29,527 nt of DNA from Glomus cerebriforme. Taxonomy: Eukaryota > Glomeromycota > Glomeromycetes > Glomerales > Glomeraceae. A program made the translations under genes and the position numbers. Within the stretch, counting starts at the first letter, position 1. The number at the start of each line of letters is the position of its first letter. Below, piece after piece: positions 1 to 11,029 of the stretch. The notes below the pieces were generated by a model. That model was not told the origin of the DNA, did no database searches, and saw only the letters and a program-made list of their open reading frames with translations. The DNA lies in assembly GCA_003550305.1 (NCBI GenBank), contig QKYT01000179.1:50837-80363 (forward strand), given 5' to 3'.

Positions 1-206
1 TAATTTCCAATTTATTAAAAGCCAGTACTTGAATGAATATTCTTTTAATGTTACACTCGATTATTTGCAAGAACGAATATTTGTCGATTACCAATTTAAT
101 ATGTGTTTCTAAATATTTTACATATTTTACATACTATTGCATTTCCCCAAAATTAATTATTGTTCCGCACGTGATAATTTCTATATTAAAATCATGTAAT
201 TTTTTA

Positions 207-237
<31 letters not shown>

Positions 238-441
238 TGCAAATTTTTGTCCATCAAAAAAAAGTTTATTGATATTATATATATAAAAAAAGAAAAGAAA
301 TATATTTTTGCTTATTTACATTCGCAAAATCCAAAGAAAAAAAATCAAATTTCAAATAAAGAATGATTTGACCAAAGAAGTTCTTTCCACCTTCAAATAA
401 TTTCCTTTTTTTTTTTTTCTTTCTATGTGAATATAAAATAA
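1..441. other. AT-rich intergenic stretch with a TTA microsatellite
   Basis: No gene is visible. The stretch holds a TTA/TAT trinucleotide run at about 208-237, short poly(A) runs near 256-300 and a T run at about 406-419, just beyond the stop codon of the minus-strand gene ending at 442. The right part therefore probably includes that gene's 3' untranslated region. An open frame at 33-272 runs through the microsatellite and is not taken as a gene. Confidence 0.6.
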
Positions 442-949
442 TTATTTATTAATTTGATTATTATTAGTATAATGAATACTATGACCTTCCCCGCGATGAA
501 ACTTTTCCAATTTAGCTTCTTCTTCCGGATCAATTTCTTGATACATCTCTTCATTTCTAACATCTTCCGCAGTGATACGAAGAGCTTTGCCTGTACGTTT
601 TTTATGAATTTCTGAGGCTTTTCGAGCCGATTCTATACGAGCTTCCATACTTCGATCCTATTTTCAAGAAAGTTAAATATTAAATTACTTTAAAAAACAA
701 TTTTATGGATCGCGGAAGGTCATCATCAATTAAAATAATAATAATAAAGTTTGAAATGTTGATTTTTTTATTTTATTTTTCTTACCCCTCGATGACTTGC
801 AGCAATATATGCTCGTTCTTGATTCTCTAATGATGATAATGATAAAAAAAAAAATGTTTTTTCAATTTTAAAATTAAATTTATTAAATTTCAAAAAATAT
901 ATATACCTTCGTGAGTTCTTTCTTGATTACGTTTGTTAAGACTTGTCAT
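442..949 (-). CDS. Small fungal-conserved protein of unknown function, three exons, 99 aa
   Basis: Exons on the minus strand are 949-907, 826-786 and 657-442. Both introns are GT-AG (donors GTATAT and GTAAGA, acceptors TTAG and ATAG), and the spliced frame is 300 nt ending in TAA. The start is the ATG at 949-947 (MTSLNKRNQERTHE). The product is short, highly charged and helix-prone. Its centre reads AASHRGDRSMEAR, then KASEIHKKRTGKALRIT, then EDVRNEEMYQEID. No signal peptide, membrane segment or catalytic motif is visible. I recall similar segments (HKKRTG followed by ...T.EDV.NEEMY) in small proteins of unknown function in other filamentous fungi, which supports a real gene; this is memory, not a search. 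The last ten residues are rich in Asn and look less constrained. The gene is divergent from the SAPS gene, with about 1.4 kb between the two start codons. Function is not assigned. Confidence 0.8.
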
Positions 950-2351
950 AATTGATAATGTTGATATGGTTAATTATTTGCAGGTGTTAAAAACTAATTC
1001 TACTAAAGAAAAAGAATAAAAAAAGGGGGTAATTTTTTTTTTTTTCTCAAAATGTTGATTATTTATTTGTTTTTTGAACAAACTGGTTATTTGATATTTT
1101 GATAATAGGTAATAAAAATATCACCCGTTTGATTATTTAGGATTTTTTTCACACCTAATCATTATTTGTAATACAGTCGTCATACTGATGTCTTAGTGAT
1201 GTACTTTGATCTATTATTCTTTCCCAATGATGTATAATTGACGTTATATTGATCATTATGCACTAACCAGACTAATTTTTCGCGTAGTCTTTTTTTATTC
1301 ACTTAATTACAATAATTTTATTTTGTTTTTATTGGTTTTATGCTTCGTATATCATGGGATTGAACATTATACATGGGTGCTACTATAAATAGAAGTGTAT
1401 AAAACCAAGTACCGGGTTAACTTGTGCCTTTAATATGTTTTTTTTTTAAAGCCCATTCATATTGTGAGGTTGTGAGAATCCCGTGATACAAATACGATCG
1501 TATGATCGTTCATTAATTCTGGCGGAAATTAACCTTTGTGCAAGTTAACCAAATTTGATATTCGTGTTACATATGAGATGATATGATTGATATCGTTTCA
1601 ATTTTAAGTTTCATTTCGCGTCTCTCTTTTTTTTTTTTTTTGAACAAAATGATTATTTTCAAGATACTAAATCCCTCCTTATTATTCTATTTAATTTTTT
1701 AAAACAAGTGAATGATTAATTAATGTTTACTAAATGCCATAAAAATATTTACTTTGATTCTTGAACAAGTGATTAACTTTTTTTGACATTATAATGAACT
1801 CGTTGACAGACTATTAACAGTTTAGTGAGTAACGTGTTCTATTTCAAAGTTAAACCTGTAACATATAATTTTCCTTTGTTTTTTTTAAACATTATTCAAT
1901 TTTAATGATTTCTTTTCTTTACCTATTATTACTTTATATTATTTTATATATTATCATACATTTCCATCATATTGTATATCGTTTATAATAATGATAATGA
2001 TGATGTGATTTTTAGTGATTTGAAGAATGAGATTCTTTCTGATTTTAAATTGTTTTTATTATACTAAAATGAAGGTTAATTGTTGGTATTTCATTTAATA
2101 CTCATTTAGCTATGGTTGTGTAACTAGCCTAAAAAAATTTTTAAAATGAGTTTGTATATTATGTTTTTTTGTTTATGTCATTAAAAAATTATAACGGTAC
2201 TAGTAAATAGTAAAAAAAAAAAAAAAAAAAAAAGTGTAAAGTTGTTCGATTAAATTTATCAATTAAAAAACCTTGTTATTAACAAGAAAAATCACTCCGA
2301 AATCACTCGATAAAATTCGCTCGTCAATATTCAAATATTTAATTTAAAAAC
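950..2351. other. Divergent intergenic region between the 99-aa gene and the SAPS gene
   Basis: About 1.4 kb separates two start codons pointing away from each other, so it should hold both promoters. I see T or A tracts at about 1033-1045, 1439-1448, 1628-1642 and 2212-2233, a TATAAAT at 1384-1390, and a slightly GC-richer block at about 1340-1610. That block contains two interlocked imperfect inverted repeats. No open reading frame or RNA gene is convincing here. Confidence 0.5.
2212..2233. promoter_or_regulatory. Poly(dA) tract upstream of the SAPS gene
   Basis: An uninterrupted run of 22 A lies about 120 bp before the SAPS start codon. Poly(dA:dT) tracts of this length are known to exclude nucleosomes in fungal promoters, so this is a plausible promoter element. 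Long A runs occur throughout this AT-rich window, so it may be neutral. Confidence 0.3.
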
Positions 2352-2951
2352 ATGTTTTGGAGATTTGGCTTGAACCATTCGGCAATTGACGCACTTCTTG
2401 ATAAAGAAGATCTAACTTTGGAGGATTTATTAGACGAAGAGGATTTACTTCAAGAATGCAAAGGACATAACAATAAATTAATCGAATAGTATCCTTTTAT
2501 TACTATTTTAATTATTGTTATAATTATTATTTTTTTATTTGTAAAACAAAGAAATTAAATACTATTGAAGTTATCATCTTTACATAATTCTACAGCCTCC
2601 GCGATCCTGTAAGACTGTCACAATTGCTGAATTATATAACTCGGGACGATTTGGATGAGAGACAACGATTCAAGTATGAATTTATTATAAATTTATCCTG
2701 TTCAAAGATAACTTTTTCTTAAATTATTATATATATATATATATATTTATTTAAAAAAAAAAAAGATATCCTTATGTTGCGTGCGAAGTTCTATCCTGTG
2801 AAATTTGGGCTATTTGTGAGGCCGTTATTGATAATATAGATTTGTTAAATTCATTTTGGCAATTATTGGACCGTCCTCCACCATTAAATCCTTTACAAGC
2901 AAGTTACTTTACAAAAGTCAATGTGGTATTCATGCAAAAAAAGATGAGTGA

Positions 2952-2999
<48 letters not shown>

Positions 3000-5900
3000 A
3001 AAAAATAATTTTAAAATTTTTGCCCCCATAATTTTTAATTTTTTTTTTTTTTTTTTTAAAAAGATGGTCAAGTTTATTCAATCAATCCCTAATGTTGTTA
3101 AAAAAATGTTATCTCATATGGATACTTCAGCTATTATGGATTTAATGCTCAAATTAATTAGTGTTGAAGAGTATCCAGAAGGTGCTGGAGTTATTGATGT
3201 TAGTGGTAATTGTATCGGATTGAAGTTAATGTAATATTTTCATATCTTAATGATTATGAATTTTTTATTGAATGTGGATTATATAGTGGTTGAATTCTGA
3301 AGGGCTTGTTGAAGAATTAATTTCTCGGCTGGATCCGAATCTTGATCCTGACGTAAGAGAAATTGATCGTTGTACGTTTCTTGTGATTTTTGCAATACGG
3401 TTACCATAATTGAAAATTATTATTATTATTATTATTATTAGGTACATTCGACTGCTGCTCAGGTTCTAACTGATATCATTGCCATTTCTCAATCGACTAA
3501 TCCTGAACAAGGTGGTGTCGGTCCAAATGCTTTAAGCAGAGCACTTATCAGGTGCGCATAAATAGGGGGTTATATCATTGGGATATTTAAAACGATCTTT
3601 ATGATACAGAATTTTATTAATAAATAATCATAATTTAAAAGTGAAAAAATCGTAACAAGGCTTGTCGATTATATGCTTCATCCGGTAGCTCCAAATTCAA
3701 CTTCTTCACTAACGAATGGAGTAAGCATATTTATTCAGATAATTCAAAAGAATAATAGGTATATGAATTTTTTTTTTTTTTGTTGTATTTTGATCTAGTG
3801 ATATCATAAATTAAGTGCAACAAAAAAATCTCAATTTGATTGAAAGGCCTTCTAGAGTCTCTCAAAGATTCTCATCAAACTTATTGACTGTATTTAATTC
3901 TTGATAATATAGCGACTATAATGAGGAAGCAATGTTATCGTTAGCATCTCAACAGCAACAACAGCAACAACATCATTCAGTAGTTGATTTAAGTGATATG
4001 TTAAGAGTCTTAGCTAATCGAATTGGGGAGTTTAAGGCTTTATTGGAAAAGCCTAAATCAGTGGTATTTTATATTTAAAGTCCATTCTTGGATAAGTTTA
4101 AAAAATAATTATATATATATATATAATGTTTAATATTTATATCCATTAGTCGGGTCAAATCGAAACGACAATAGGTAAAATGGTTCCACTTGGATTTGAA
4201 AGATTCAGGATTTGTGAACTTTTTGCAGAATTATTACATTGTTCAAACATGAGCTTGCTCAATACTATTAGACATGAAACATCTAATACTACTACTACAA
4301 ATGGATTTTTTGAATTAAAACATGATTTCAATGATTATGGACAAGCATCAAATTCAAGTGTTCCTGATGCAAATTATCAAACCCAAAAAGTTGATGAATC
4401 TCAAACAGATATGGATATTCAAGGAATTGAAAATTCAAAACAAAAAGATTCACAAGAAGAAGAATCAACTACTGAACAGATTACAAAACCTGTTTCTTCA
4501 CCAATATTAATGGATATAGTTGAGGAAACACCATCATCATCATCACCAAGATTAGAATATAATACACAAACTGACAACTTCAATGGATCGGTATCATCAG
4601 AGTTACCAGTTGGTGATGTATTAAAATCCAAATTTGTTGAGCACAAAATTATGCCAACATGCCTGGTAATATATATTATATACATGTATATTTTTTAATC
4701 TTTATTTTTTTCAAATTATTGATTAAAATTTTATTTTACTTCTTATTTAAGGATTTATTCTTTAATTTTAAGTGGAATAATTTCTTACACACTGTGGTTT
4801 ATGATATGATTGCACAAATATTTAATGGAAGAATGGATATTGGATATAATAAAGCACTGGCTATATCAGTAATATTTATTATTAATTTTAATTATCATTT
4901 TATAGTAACATTTTTATATAAATGTGACTTTCTTGTTAAAGGTTTTTACTGATGGAAGACTTACCAAACGTATTACAATGGCTCAAAGATTAAATGATAG
5001 TGAAGTGTATGTTGTATGTTTTTTTTTCTTGAATTAATTAATTATTATTATTGTCTAATATATTATTTAAATCTGATATCATTAGTGAATTACCAAAGGG
5101 TGTTAGATTAGGTTATATGGGACACTTAACTTTTATTGCAGAGGAAGTAGTTAAATTATTAGATCGATATGCAGTGGAAATCGGAGAGAAAGTGAGAGGT
5201 TGGTTGCTTCATTACTTCAAAACTTTATTACTTTTGATAAAATGAAATAATTTTATATTCTTATTATTTTTATTGTATTATATTAATTATTATTGTAGAA
5301 TATATTGAGGCTGAAGATTGGCAGGAGTATGTATCCAAAACATTACGTGAGACAAGAGATCGTGATCGGGCGGCATTAGGTGGTTCGCGTCCAAGTAATC
5401 ATGATGGTATGTCTCCTAGCCGTGAAGAAAGTGATGATGATGATGATGATGATGATACTATTGAAGCAGTTGATGGCGGCGATATGGCGAGTGACCAAGT
5501 TTGTATATTTTTTTTAAAAACTTGGTTCAAATAAAAAATAAAAGAAAATATAATAATAATAATAATATTTTTTTTGAAAGTTCGCACGATATTTATGTCA
5601 ACAAATTACAAATGATTTACCGGATAAATTTGGTTCATCTGATGAAAGTGACGATGATGATGAAGGGTGGATGGGGTCGGTTTAAATTTTCTTATCTAAT
5701 TGGGTTATTTTTGGATGTTTATTAACATTCATATCTATTTTTATAAAATGAAATGTTATACTTAGTGATGAATTTGACAGAGATGACTTTGAAATGAGAG
5801 GAAATTTTCCAAATACTAATATGCTCGAGGTAATAAATGGTTTTTTCTTCTCCATGTTTCTTGAATATATTTATTTATACAAATATTTTTTTTTTGTATA

Positions 5901-6553
5901 GAATGATCCTTTTGAAAATCGCCGATCTTCTTTAGGTTTAGATGAAGAATTTGGTGAAAGTGATGAAGAGGTAAGTTTTATTTAAAGTTTAATATCATAA
6001 TCTATTCTAGCATATATTTTAATGAGTTAATTTATTTACTATACGTTAGGATAACCCTAGTCAATGGCCTTCCAATTCACAAGAACATAAACAACTTCTT
6101 ACTGTTGCTGATTGGACAGCGGATTTTCAATCAGGTTTTAAAACATCAACACAAACTTCCGATGCAACACCTTCCACAGCAATTGTCACTACAATTACAA
6201 CTCAGAGTACAAATGAAGTATCCACAGAAAATTCACCTACGAATCCAAAATCTCCCATCACAAATGTTCAAGAAATTAATAATTCAGTGAATAATATTAA
6301 GGATGAATACGAAAACGATTTAAATTTAGTTACCGCACAATCAAATACTATTTCAGTTATTGATAATTCACATACACAAGAATCAACAGATACGGTGACA
6401 TTATCAAAATTAACGGGTGATGAAGAAGGGAAACATACGAACTTTGCTACCTCTGATAAAATGAGTGTTAATGTAGATTCTAGTGATGATATTCAAAATG
6501 ATGTACAGAAGCCAAATGAGAAAATTCAAGAAAATGATATGAAAACAATTTAG
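2352..6553 (+). CDS. SAPS-domain protein, regulatory subunit of Sit4/PP6-type phosphatase, 17 exons, 907 aa
   Basis: Exons placed by hand: 2352-2488, 2596-2673, 2766-2952, 3064-3198, 3287-3352, 3442-3551, 3642-3758, 3913-4063, 4150-4665, 4752-4868, 4942-5006, 5086-5198, 5299-5498, 5581-5675, 5766-5829, 5902-5970 and 6050-6553. They sum to 2724 nt and stay in frame to TAG. The family hallmark start is present: [16 protein letters not shown], then [12 protein letters not shown]. Other SAPS features are the [10 protein letters not shown] segment, [57 protein letters not shown] and [17 protein letters not shown]. In yeast (Sap4, Sap155, Sap185, Sap190) and animals (PPP6R1-3) such proteins bind the catalytic subunit Sit4/PP6 and direct it in G1/S and nutrient signalling. 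The length is close to the animal proteins and somewhat shorter than Sap185. A low-complexity Ser/Thr/Asn-rich insert of roughly 110 residues lies inside the domain (exon 9, about residues 365-480). An Asp run sits near residue 650, and the tail after residue 740 is acidic and Ser/Thr-rich. The least certain junctions are the donors at 5199 (GTTGGT) and 5676 (GTCGGT). Confidence 0.95.
2953..3063 (+). repeat. SAPS intron 3 made largely of a poly(A) run followed by a poly(T) run
   Basis: After the GT donor come about 43 consecutive A (2955-2997). After a short spacer come about 19 T (3039-3057), then the AAG acceptor. The two runs are complementary and could pair in the pre-mRNA. Exon 3 ends ...KKMSE and exon 4 restarts in phase 0 at MVKFIQS, so the intron call is secure. 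Homopolymers this long are prone to sequencing and assembly length errors. Confidence 0.85.
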
Positions 6554-7256
6554 TTTAAAAAAAAAAATTTCGACAATATTTTTGTTTAAATGATTAAGGT
6601 ACAGTAAATGGTAAGAATGCATGTTTAGTATATTTTATTCAATTGAAAAAAAACCAATGATCATCAATTATCTTTTTTTTATTCATTAATATTATTTTTA
6701 AATGGCATTTTTAAAATTGTTCAAATCAAAATAATAATAGAATTAATTATTATAATTTTTTTTTTTGAAACAATTCATTATTTGTAATTATTTAAAAAAT
6801 ATATTTTTTTTTGCATTTACAAAAAATAAATTCTGGTTTACATTGAAGATTTACTTATAATCTTAATTTATTAAATAACCTTTTATATAATAATGTTTTA
6901 TGTATTACTACTGGTGATGATGATCACGCCTATATGGCGAAAGTATGATTAAAAGTTACCATACATTACCATACATTACTATATATTGCCAATTATTTAC
7001 TCTTAAAAAAATTAATTTGACAAATTTCAGCTAAATTTGGCAATTTTATATTTTCTTTTATCGTTAACTAAAATAATTGCTTTTATTAAATTGAGAAATC
7101 ATTTTAAAAAAACTTAAACCTGAGGAACTTCGATTCAATTTATATTTTTTCAAATTATACAAATACACAAAATGTGTATATCACACCATTATATAAATAC
7201 ACATTACACCTTATAATTGTAAAGCATGAAAAAATTATCATTATTTATCTATTTAA
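6554..7256. other. AT-rich region downstream of the SAPS gene
   Basis: This contains the 3' untranslated region of the SAPS gene, then AT-rich sequence without a supportable gene. A short direct repeat (ACCATACATT, twice) lies at about 6958-6978. A small inverted pair (TTGCCAATTAT near 6987 and AATTTGGCAATT near 7033) could be a decayed hairpin or miniature element. Confidence 0.45.
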
Positions 7257-7625
7257 TCAAGATATATAGTATTATTACTATTATATTTTTTCTTTTTTGA
7301 TTATTTTCCAATTCTAATGCTTCAGCTTTAGCTTCTTGAATTAGTATTTCTTCTTCATCTGCTTGTAACTTCATAGAACACTCCCTTAATGCTATTCTTT
7401 TTTCTTCAATTTCCAATTCAAATAACACATTATCTTTTTCTTTACTATAATGAGATTTTTTAGGTACTACTATTGTTTCATTTTCTGATGAAACAGCCTC
7501 TTTTTGATAGCTTTTCTTTGATTTATTTAACTTTTTTTTCTTTAAAGAACTTGAACTTTCATTATTTTTTTGTACATATTGCTATATATTATTAAAAAAC
7601 TTTAGAATTTTATATAGAATTAATA

Positions 7626-9225
7626 TACAGTGGCTTTCAAAAAAAATGCACCAAAGTTTTTTAAATCTTAAATCATGATCAAAACAAATCCATTTGGTCT
7701 AAAATTTTTAAAATAAGTAATATAGATATCAATCTTCAAAATATATAAAATTTACCCTATTATTACACTAAAAATTTAATTATGTCATTCTTTTTCTCAA
7801 TACCATAGTGCGTTTTTTTTGTCACTTTGTGAAAAAAAAGAAACCTGAAAAATTTTTTAAAAAATAACTTCCTCCACATATACTAATTAAAAAAAACACA
7901 AAAAACCTATTTTTTTTATTAAGGTTCAACTAATTAATGAGCAGAAAGCACAAGCAATTACCATGCTTAAAAACAGCCTTACTACAAAAATAGTTATGAA
8001 GAAAATTGGTTGTAAAAGTTATACAACAATTTCAAAACTTAAACAAAAGTATAAAGAAACAGGTAAATAGAAAACAAACCAGATTCTGGTCATTCACGTA
8101 AGTTAAATGAGTGGGATGAATGTGGTTATAAGATATATAATAACAAGAGAATGTTCAAATGCAGTTCAACTTCAAAAATCATTGAAAACTAATGATGATC
8201 TCAAGGTCAGCAGCAATACTGTATATAGGACTTTATGAAGAAATAGTTTAGTAGCTCAAATAAAGCAAAAAAAATCACTTCTATTTAAAAAATACCACAA
8301 AAAATGTCTTAAATTTGCGAAAAGGTATAAGGACTGGACAGTAAGTGACTGGAAGAAGGTAATATGATTAGATGAGTCCAAATTTCAAATATTTAGCTCA
8401 GATGGATGACAATATTACTAGAAAACAATAGGAGAATCGCTTCAAAATGCTCATGTTAAGCCAATTGTTAAGTTTAATAGTGGGTCAGTTTTTGTTTGGA
8501 GGTGTTTTACGTCTTGTGGTATTGATTACCTTTGCAAAATTAATGGAAGACTTGATGCTGAATTTTATCAAAAAATCTTAGATGAGAATTTTATGGAGAC
8601 TTTGAATTTTTATGAATTAAATGTTAGAAACATTATCTTTATGTAAGATAATGACCCCAAACATATCACTATACTAACTAAAAAATGATTTGAAGATAAT
8701 CATGTAGAAATTTTACCTTGACCATTATAGTCTCTGGATTTAAATTCAATTGAATACTTATAGAATGATGTAGACTACTATATCAAATCATTAGATATCA
8801 AAATTAAGAGTAAGGAAATACTTTGGGAATATGTTTCAAAAATATAAAATAAGACTATTTTAGAGACATATACTAAGCTAATAGAAATAATACCAGAAAA
8901 AATTAAAGATGTTATTAAGGTAAAGGAAGGATATACTTAATGATGAAGAGTATTTTGAAATTTTTAATTTAGTTTTTCTTCATTTTTTTTAATAAATTTA
9001 TTATATTAATAAAAGTGCCAAAATAAACGCACCAACGTTTTGATAAAAAATCATATGATTAAAATAATTTACCTTATTAAATTCTATTAAAATTAACATA
9101 TTATAAAGATCTGATATTATACTATATATATTATAAATATAAAGTTTGTACAAAATCATATAATCAAAAAATATGTAATTTAAGATTTAAAAAACTTTGG
9201 TGCATTTTTTTTGGAAGTCACTGTA
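7626..9225 (+). mobile_element. Tc1/mariner-type transposon, 1596 bp, with TA target duplication
   Basis: The element runs 7628-9223 and is flanked on both sides by TA, the expected Tc1/mariner target duplication. The terminal inverted repeats are 46 bp with two mismatches (7628-7673 against 9178-9223). They begin CAGTGGCTTTC and CAGTGACTTCC and share a core containing TGCACCAAAG. A second inverted pair lies inside, at about 7807-7829 and 9011-9034 (GTGCG...GTCACTTT against AAAGTGCC...CGCAC). Between them is a broken transposase on the plus strand. The element sits in an intron of the minus-strand MULE-like relic: a GTAAGT donor lies just outside its right end and a TATATAG acceptor outside its left end. 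Confidence 0.93.
7924..8940 (+). pseudogene. Broken Tc1-type DD34E transposase
   Basis: Translation with two frame changes gives a full-length Tc1-like protein: an N-terminal helix-turn-helix region (EQKAQAITMLKNSL to SKLKQKYKETGK), the linker KPDSGHSRKLNE, a second region QLQKSLKTNDDLKVSSNTV, then the catalytic domain. The DDE residues are visible. The first Asp is in LDESKF (8371-8373), the second in DNDPKH (8647-8649), and the Glu in DLNSIEYL (8752-8754), with 34 residues between the last two. Eleven internal stops lie at 8068, 8236, 8365, 8407, 8419, 8644, 8686, 8719, 8728, 8761 and 8845. Frameshifts fall at about 8071-8082 and near 8125-8135. The natural end is TAA at 8938-8940. No intact start codon was found. 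The copy cannot encode an active enzyme. Confidence 0.93.
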
Positions 9226-9610
9226 ATTAATAAATAATATATTTTTTTTTTACTTACTTTTTCTAGTTTTACATGTTATTATTTGTTGCATTCTCTTCAT
9301 TTTACTTTTATTTTGATGAGTATTAGGTACTCTGGATTTATCATGAATTTCAATTGTTTTATAATATTATTCATCATATCTTTTTTCTCTTTAAAAAAAT
9401 TTTGATATTTATAATCAATAATATTAATATCAATATACAATTAAAAAGAATAAAAACTAATCTTAAAATAGCTAATAGTAAGCTTAATTGCTTCTTTTCT
9501 TTATTTACTAGTACATGAGTTATCTTTGCATTGTTAGTATTTGTTCCATTTTTACGCCAAATTTTCTGATCAATATTTAAAATACTTTTATTTAAAGAAG
9601 TTAAAATATA

Positions 9611-10095
9611 TACACTACCTTACTGTAAATTACCAGATTTTATAAAAATCACTTAGTAATATATAGTAAAATTGATATTTTTTAGGTTATATAAAAGTCT
9701 ATCAAATTTTAATAAAATGTAATAATTTTTTTTTTATTTAAAAATAAATCAATTATAGTTTTTAAAAATATAATCAAAAATAAAATATCTTTAAATATCA
9801 AAAGAAATCTATATAAAAAGTAATATACAAAATAATTTTATATATAAAAATGTAAAAAACATATAAAAAAAGGTTTACTCATACTTTACAATCAAAACAT
9901 TTTTTTAGAATTTAAAAATATCTATTTTTTTAAAAAATATTTCAAAACTACAATTGATCAGCTTTCAAATAAAAAAAACTTTAATGAATTTTATTGGAAA
10001 TTTATAAACTTTTGTACAATATGAAAATCATCAATTTTTATATATATTATTAAGTATTTTTTATAAAATCTGGTAATTTATAGTAGGGTAGTATA
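9611..10095. mobile_element. MITE-like element with about 60-bp terminal inverted repeats
   Basis: The left end (from 9613) and the reverse complement of the right end (to 10093) match over roughly 60 bp with a few mismatches. Both begin ACTACC(T/C)TACT and share TAAATTACCAGATTTTATAA. TA flanks both ends (9611-9612 and 10094-10095), as in Tc1/mariner-type miniature elements. The interior is AT-rich and noncoding. The element lies between two exon remnants of the MULE-like relic, so it inserted into an intron or into the dead gene. Confidence 0.75.
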
Positions 10096-11029
10096 GTTGT
10101 TGGTAATAATTCAAACAATCTGCAAAAAAAAGCAAAACTTTAATAATACTTATTTAAAATTTAAAAGATTTTAATTAAATAACTCATACCTTCTATTCCT
10201 TTATCATTTGTATTTTTTATTAACTGTAAAAATTTATTTAATTATTCTTCATTAGATGTATTAGGAATTTGTCTTATTAAATTTTTTGTATTTATATCAA
10301 ATAGTTTATTATGTAAATTTCTAAAAAAAAATAAAATAATAAAATAATTATAAATTATTAGATTAGAATTACAAATAAAATAAATTAAAAAAAAATCTTA
10401 TAAATACCTTTCAAAATGTATAAGACATGATTTAAAAATAGAGTTTTTCAATCTTTATTACAGTCTAGGTCATGCAATACCAATTCTAATTCTTTAGCTT
10501 GAATAACATCCAAATCAGCTAGAATATATCTAATATCTTGTCTATAAATATGTCAAAATTGAATAGGCTGATCACTTACTTCATAAATTATTTGAAATAA
10601 GAATAACAATAATTTGTAATATTCTTCAGTTGTAAAAATATTTGTAAAAACTCAGCACAATGACAATACTTTTTTAAAAAAAAGTTAATATATAATTTTT
10701 ATAATAGTATGCAATATTAATCATAAACTTACTTAAATGATGATCAGTATCATATATATTAATTTCAAATTCATTAATTTCTCCTTTTACCCATTTAAAA
10801 CTAATATCAATTTAAAATCATTCAAGTATAGTTAGCTTTTGTACTTGTTTAGTAAGCATAAGTAAGCATACATATAATAATTACCTGATATAATTATAAA
10901 GATCTAAAAATGAAAAAAAACTTAAAAAATAATTTTAAAAATAATTATTAATTTTATGAACATAGTTAACCAAATTAGAATTTGCAATTAATATATTATG
11001 ATAAACACCCATAATACTTTCCCTATAAA

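Noticed and set aside
33..272. Open frame of 79 codons
   Set aside because: It includes a Tyr run encoded by the TAT/TTA microsatellite and shows no domain.
5411..5425. Possible tiny intron (GTATGT...CTAG) within SAPS exon 13
   Set aside because: Only about 15 bases, too short to splice, and the frame reads through it normally.
5399..5725. Open frames over the GAT repeat and intron of the SAPS gene
   Set aside because: They overlap exons 13 and 14 of the SAPS gene in other frames or on the other strand.
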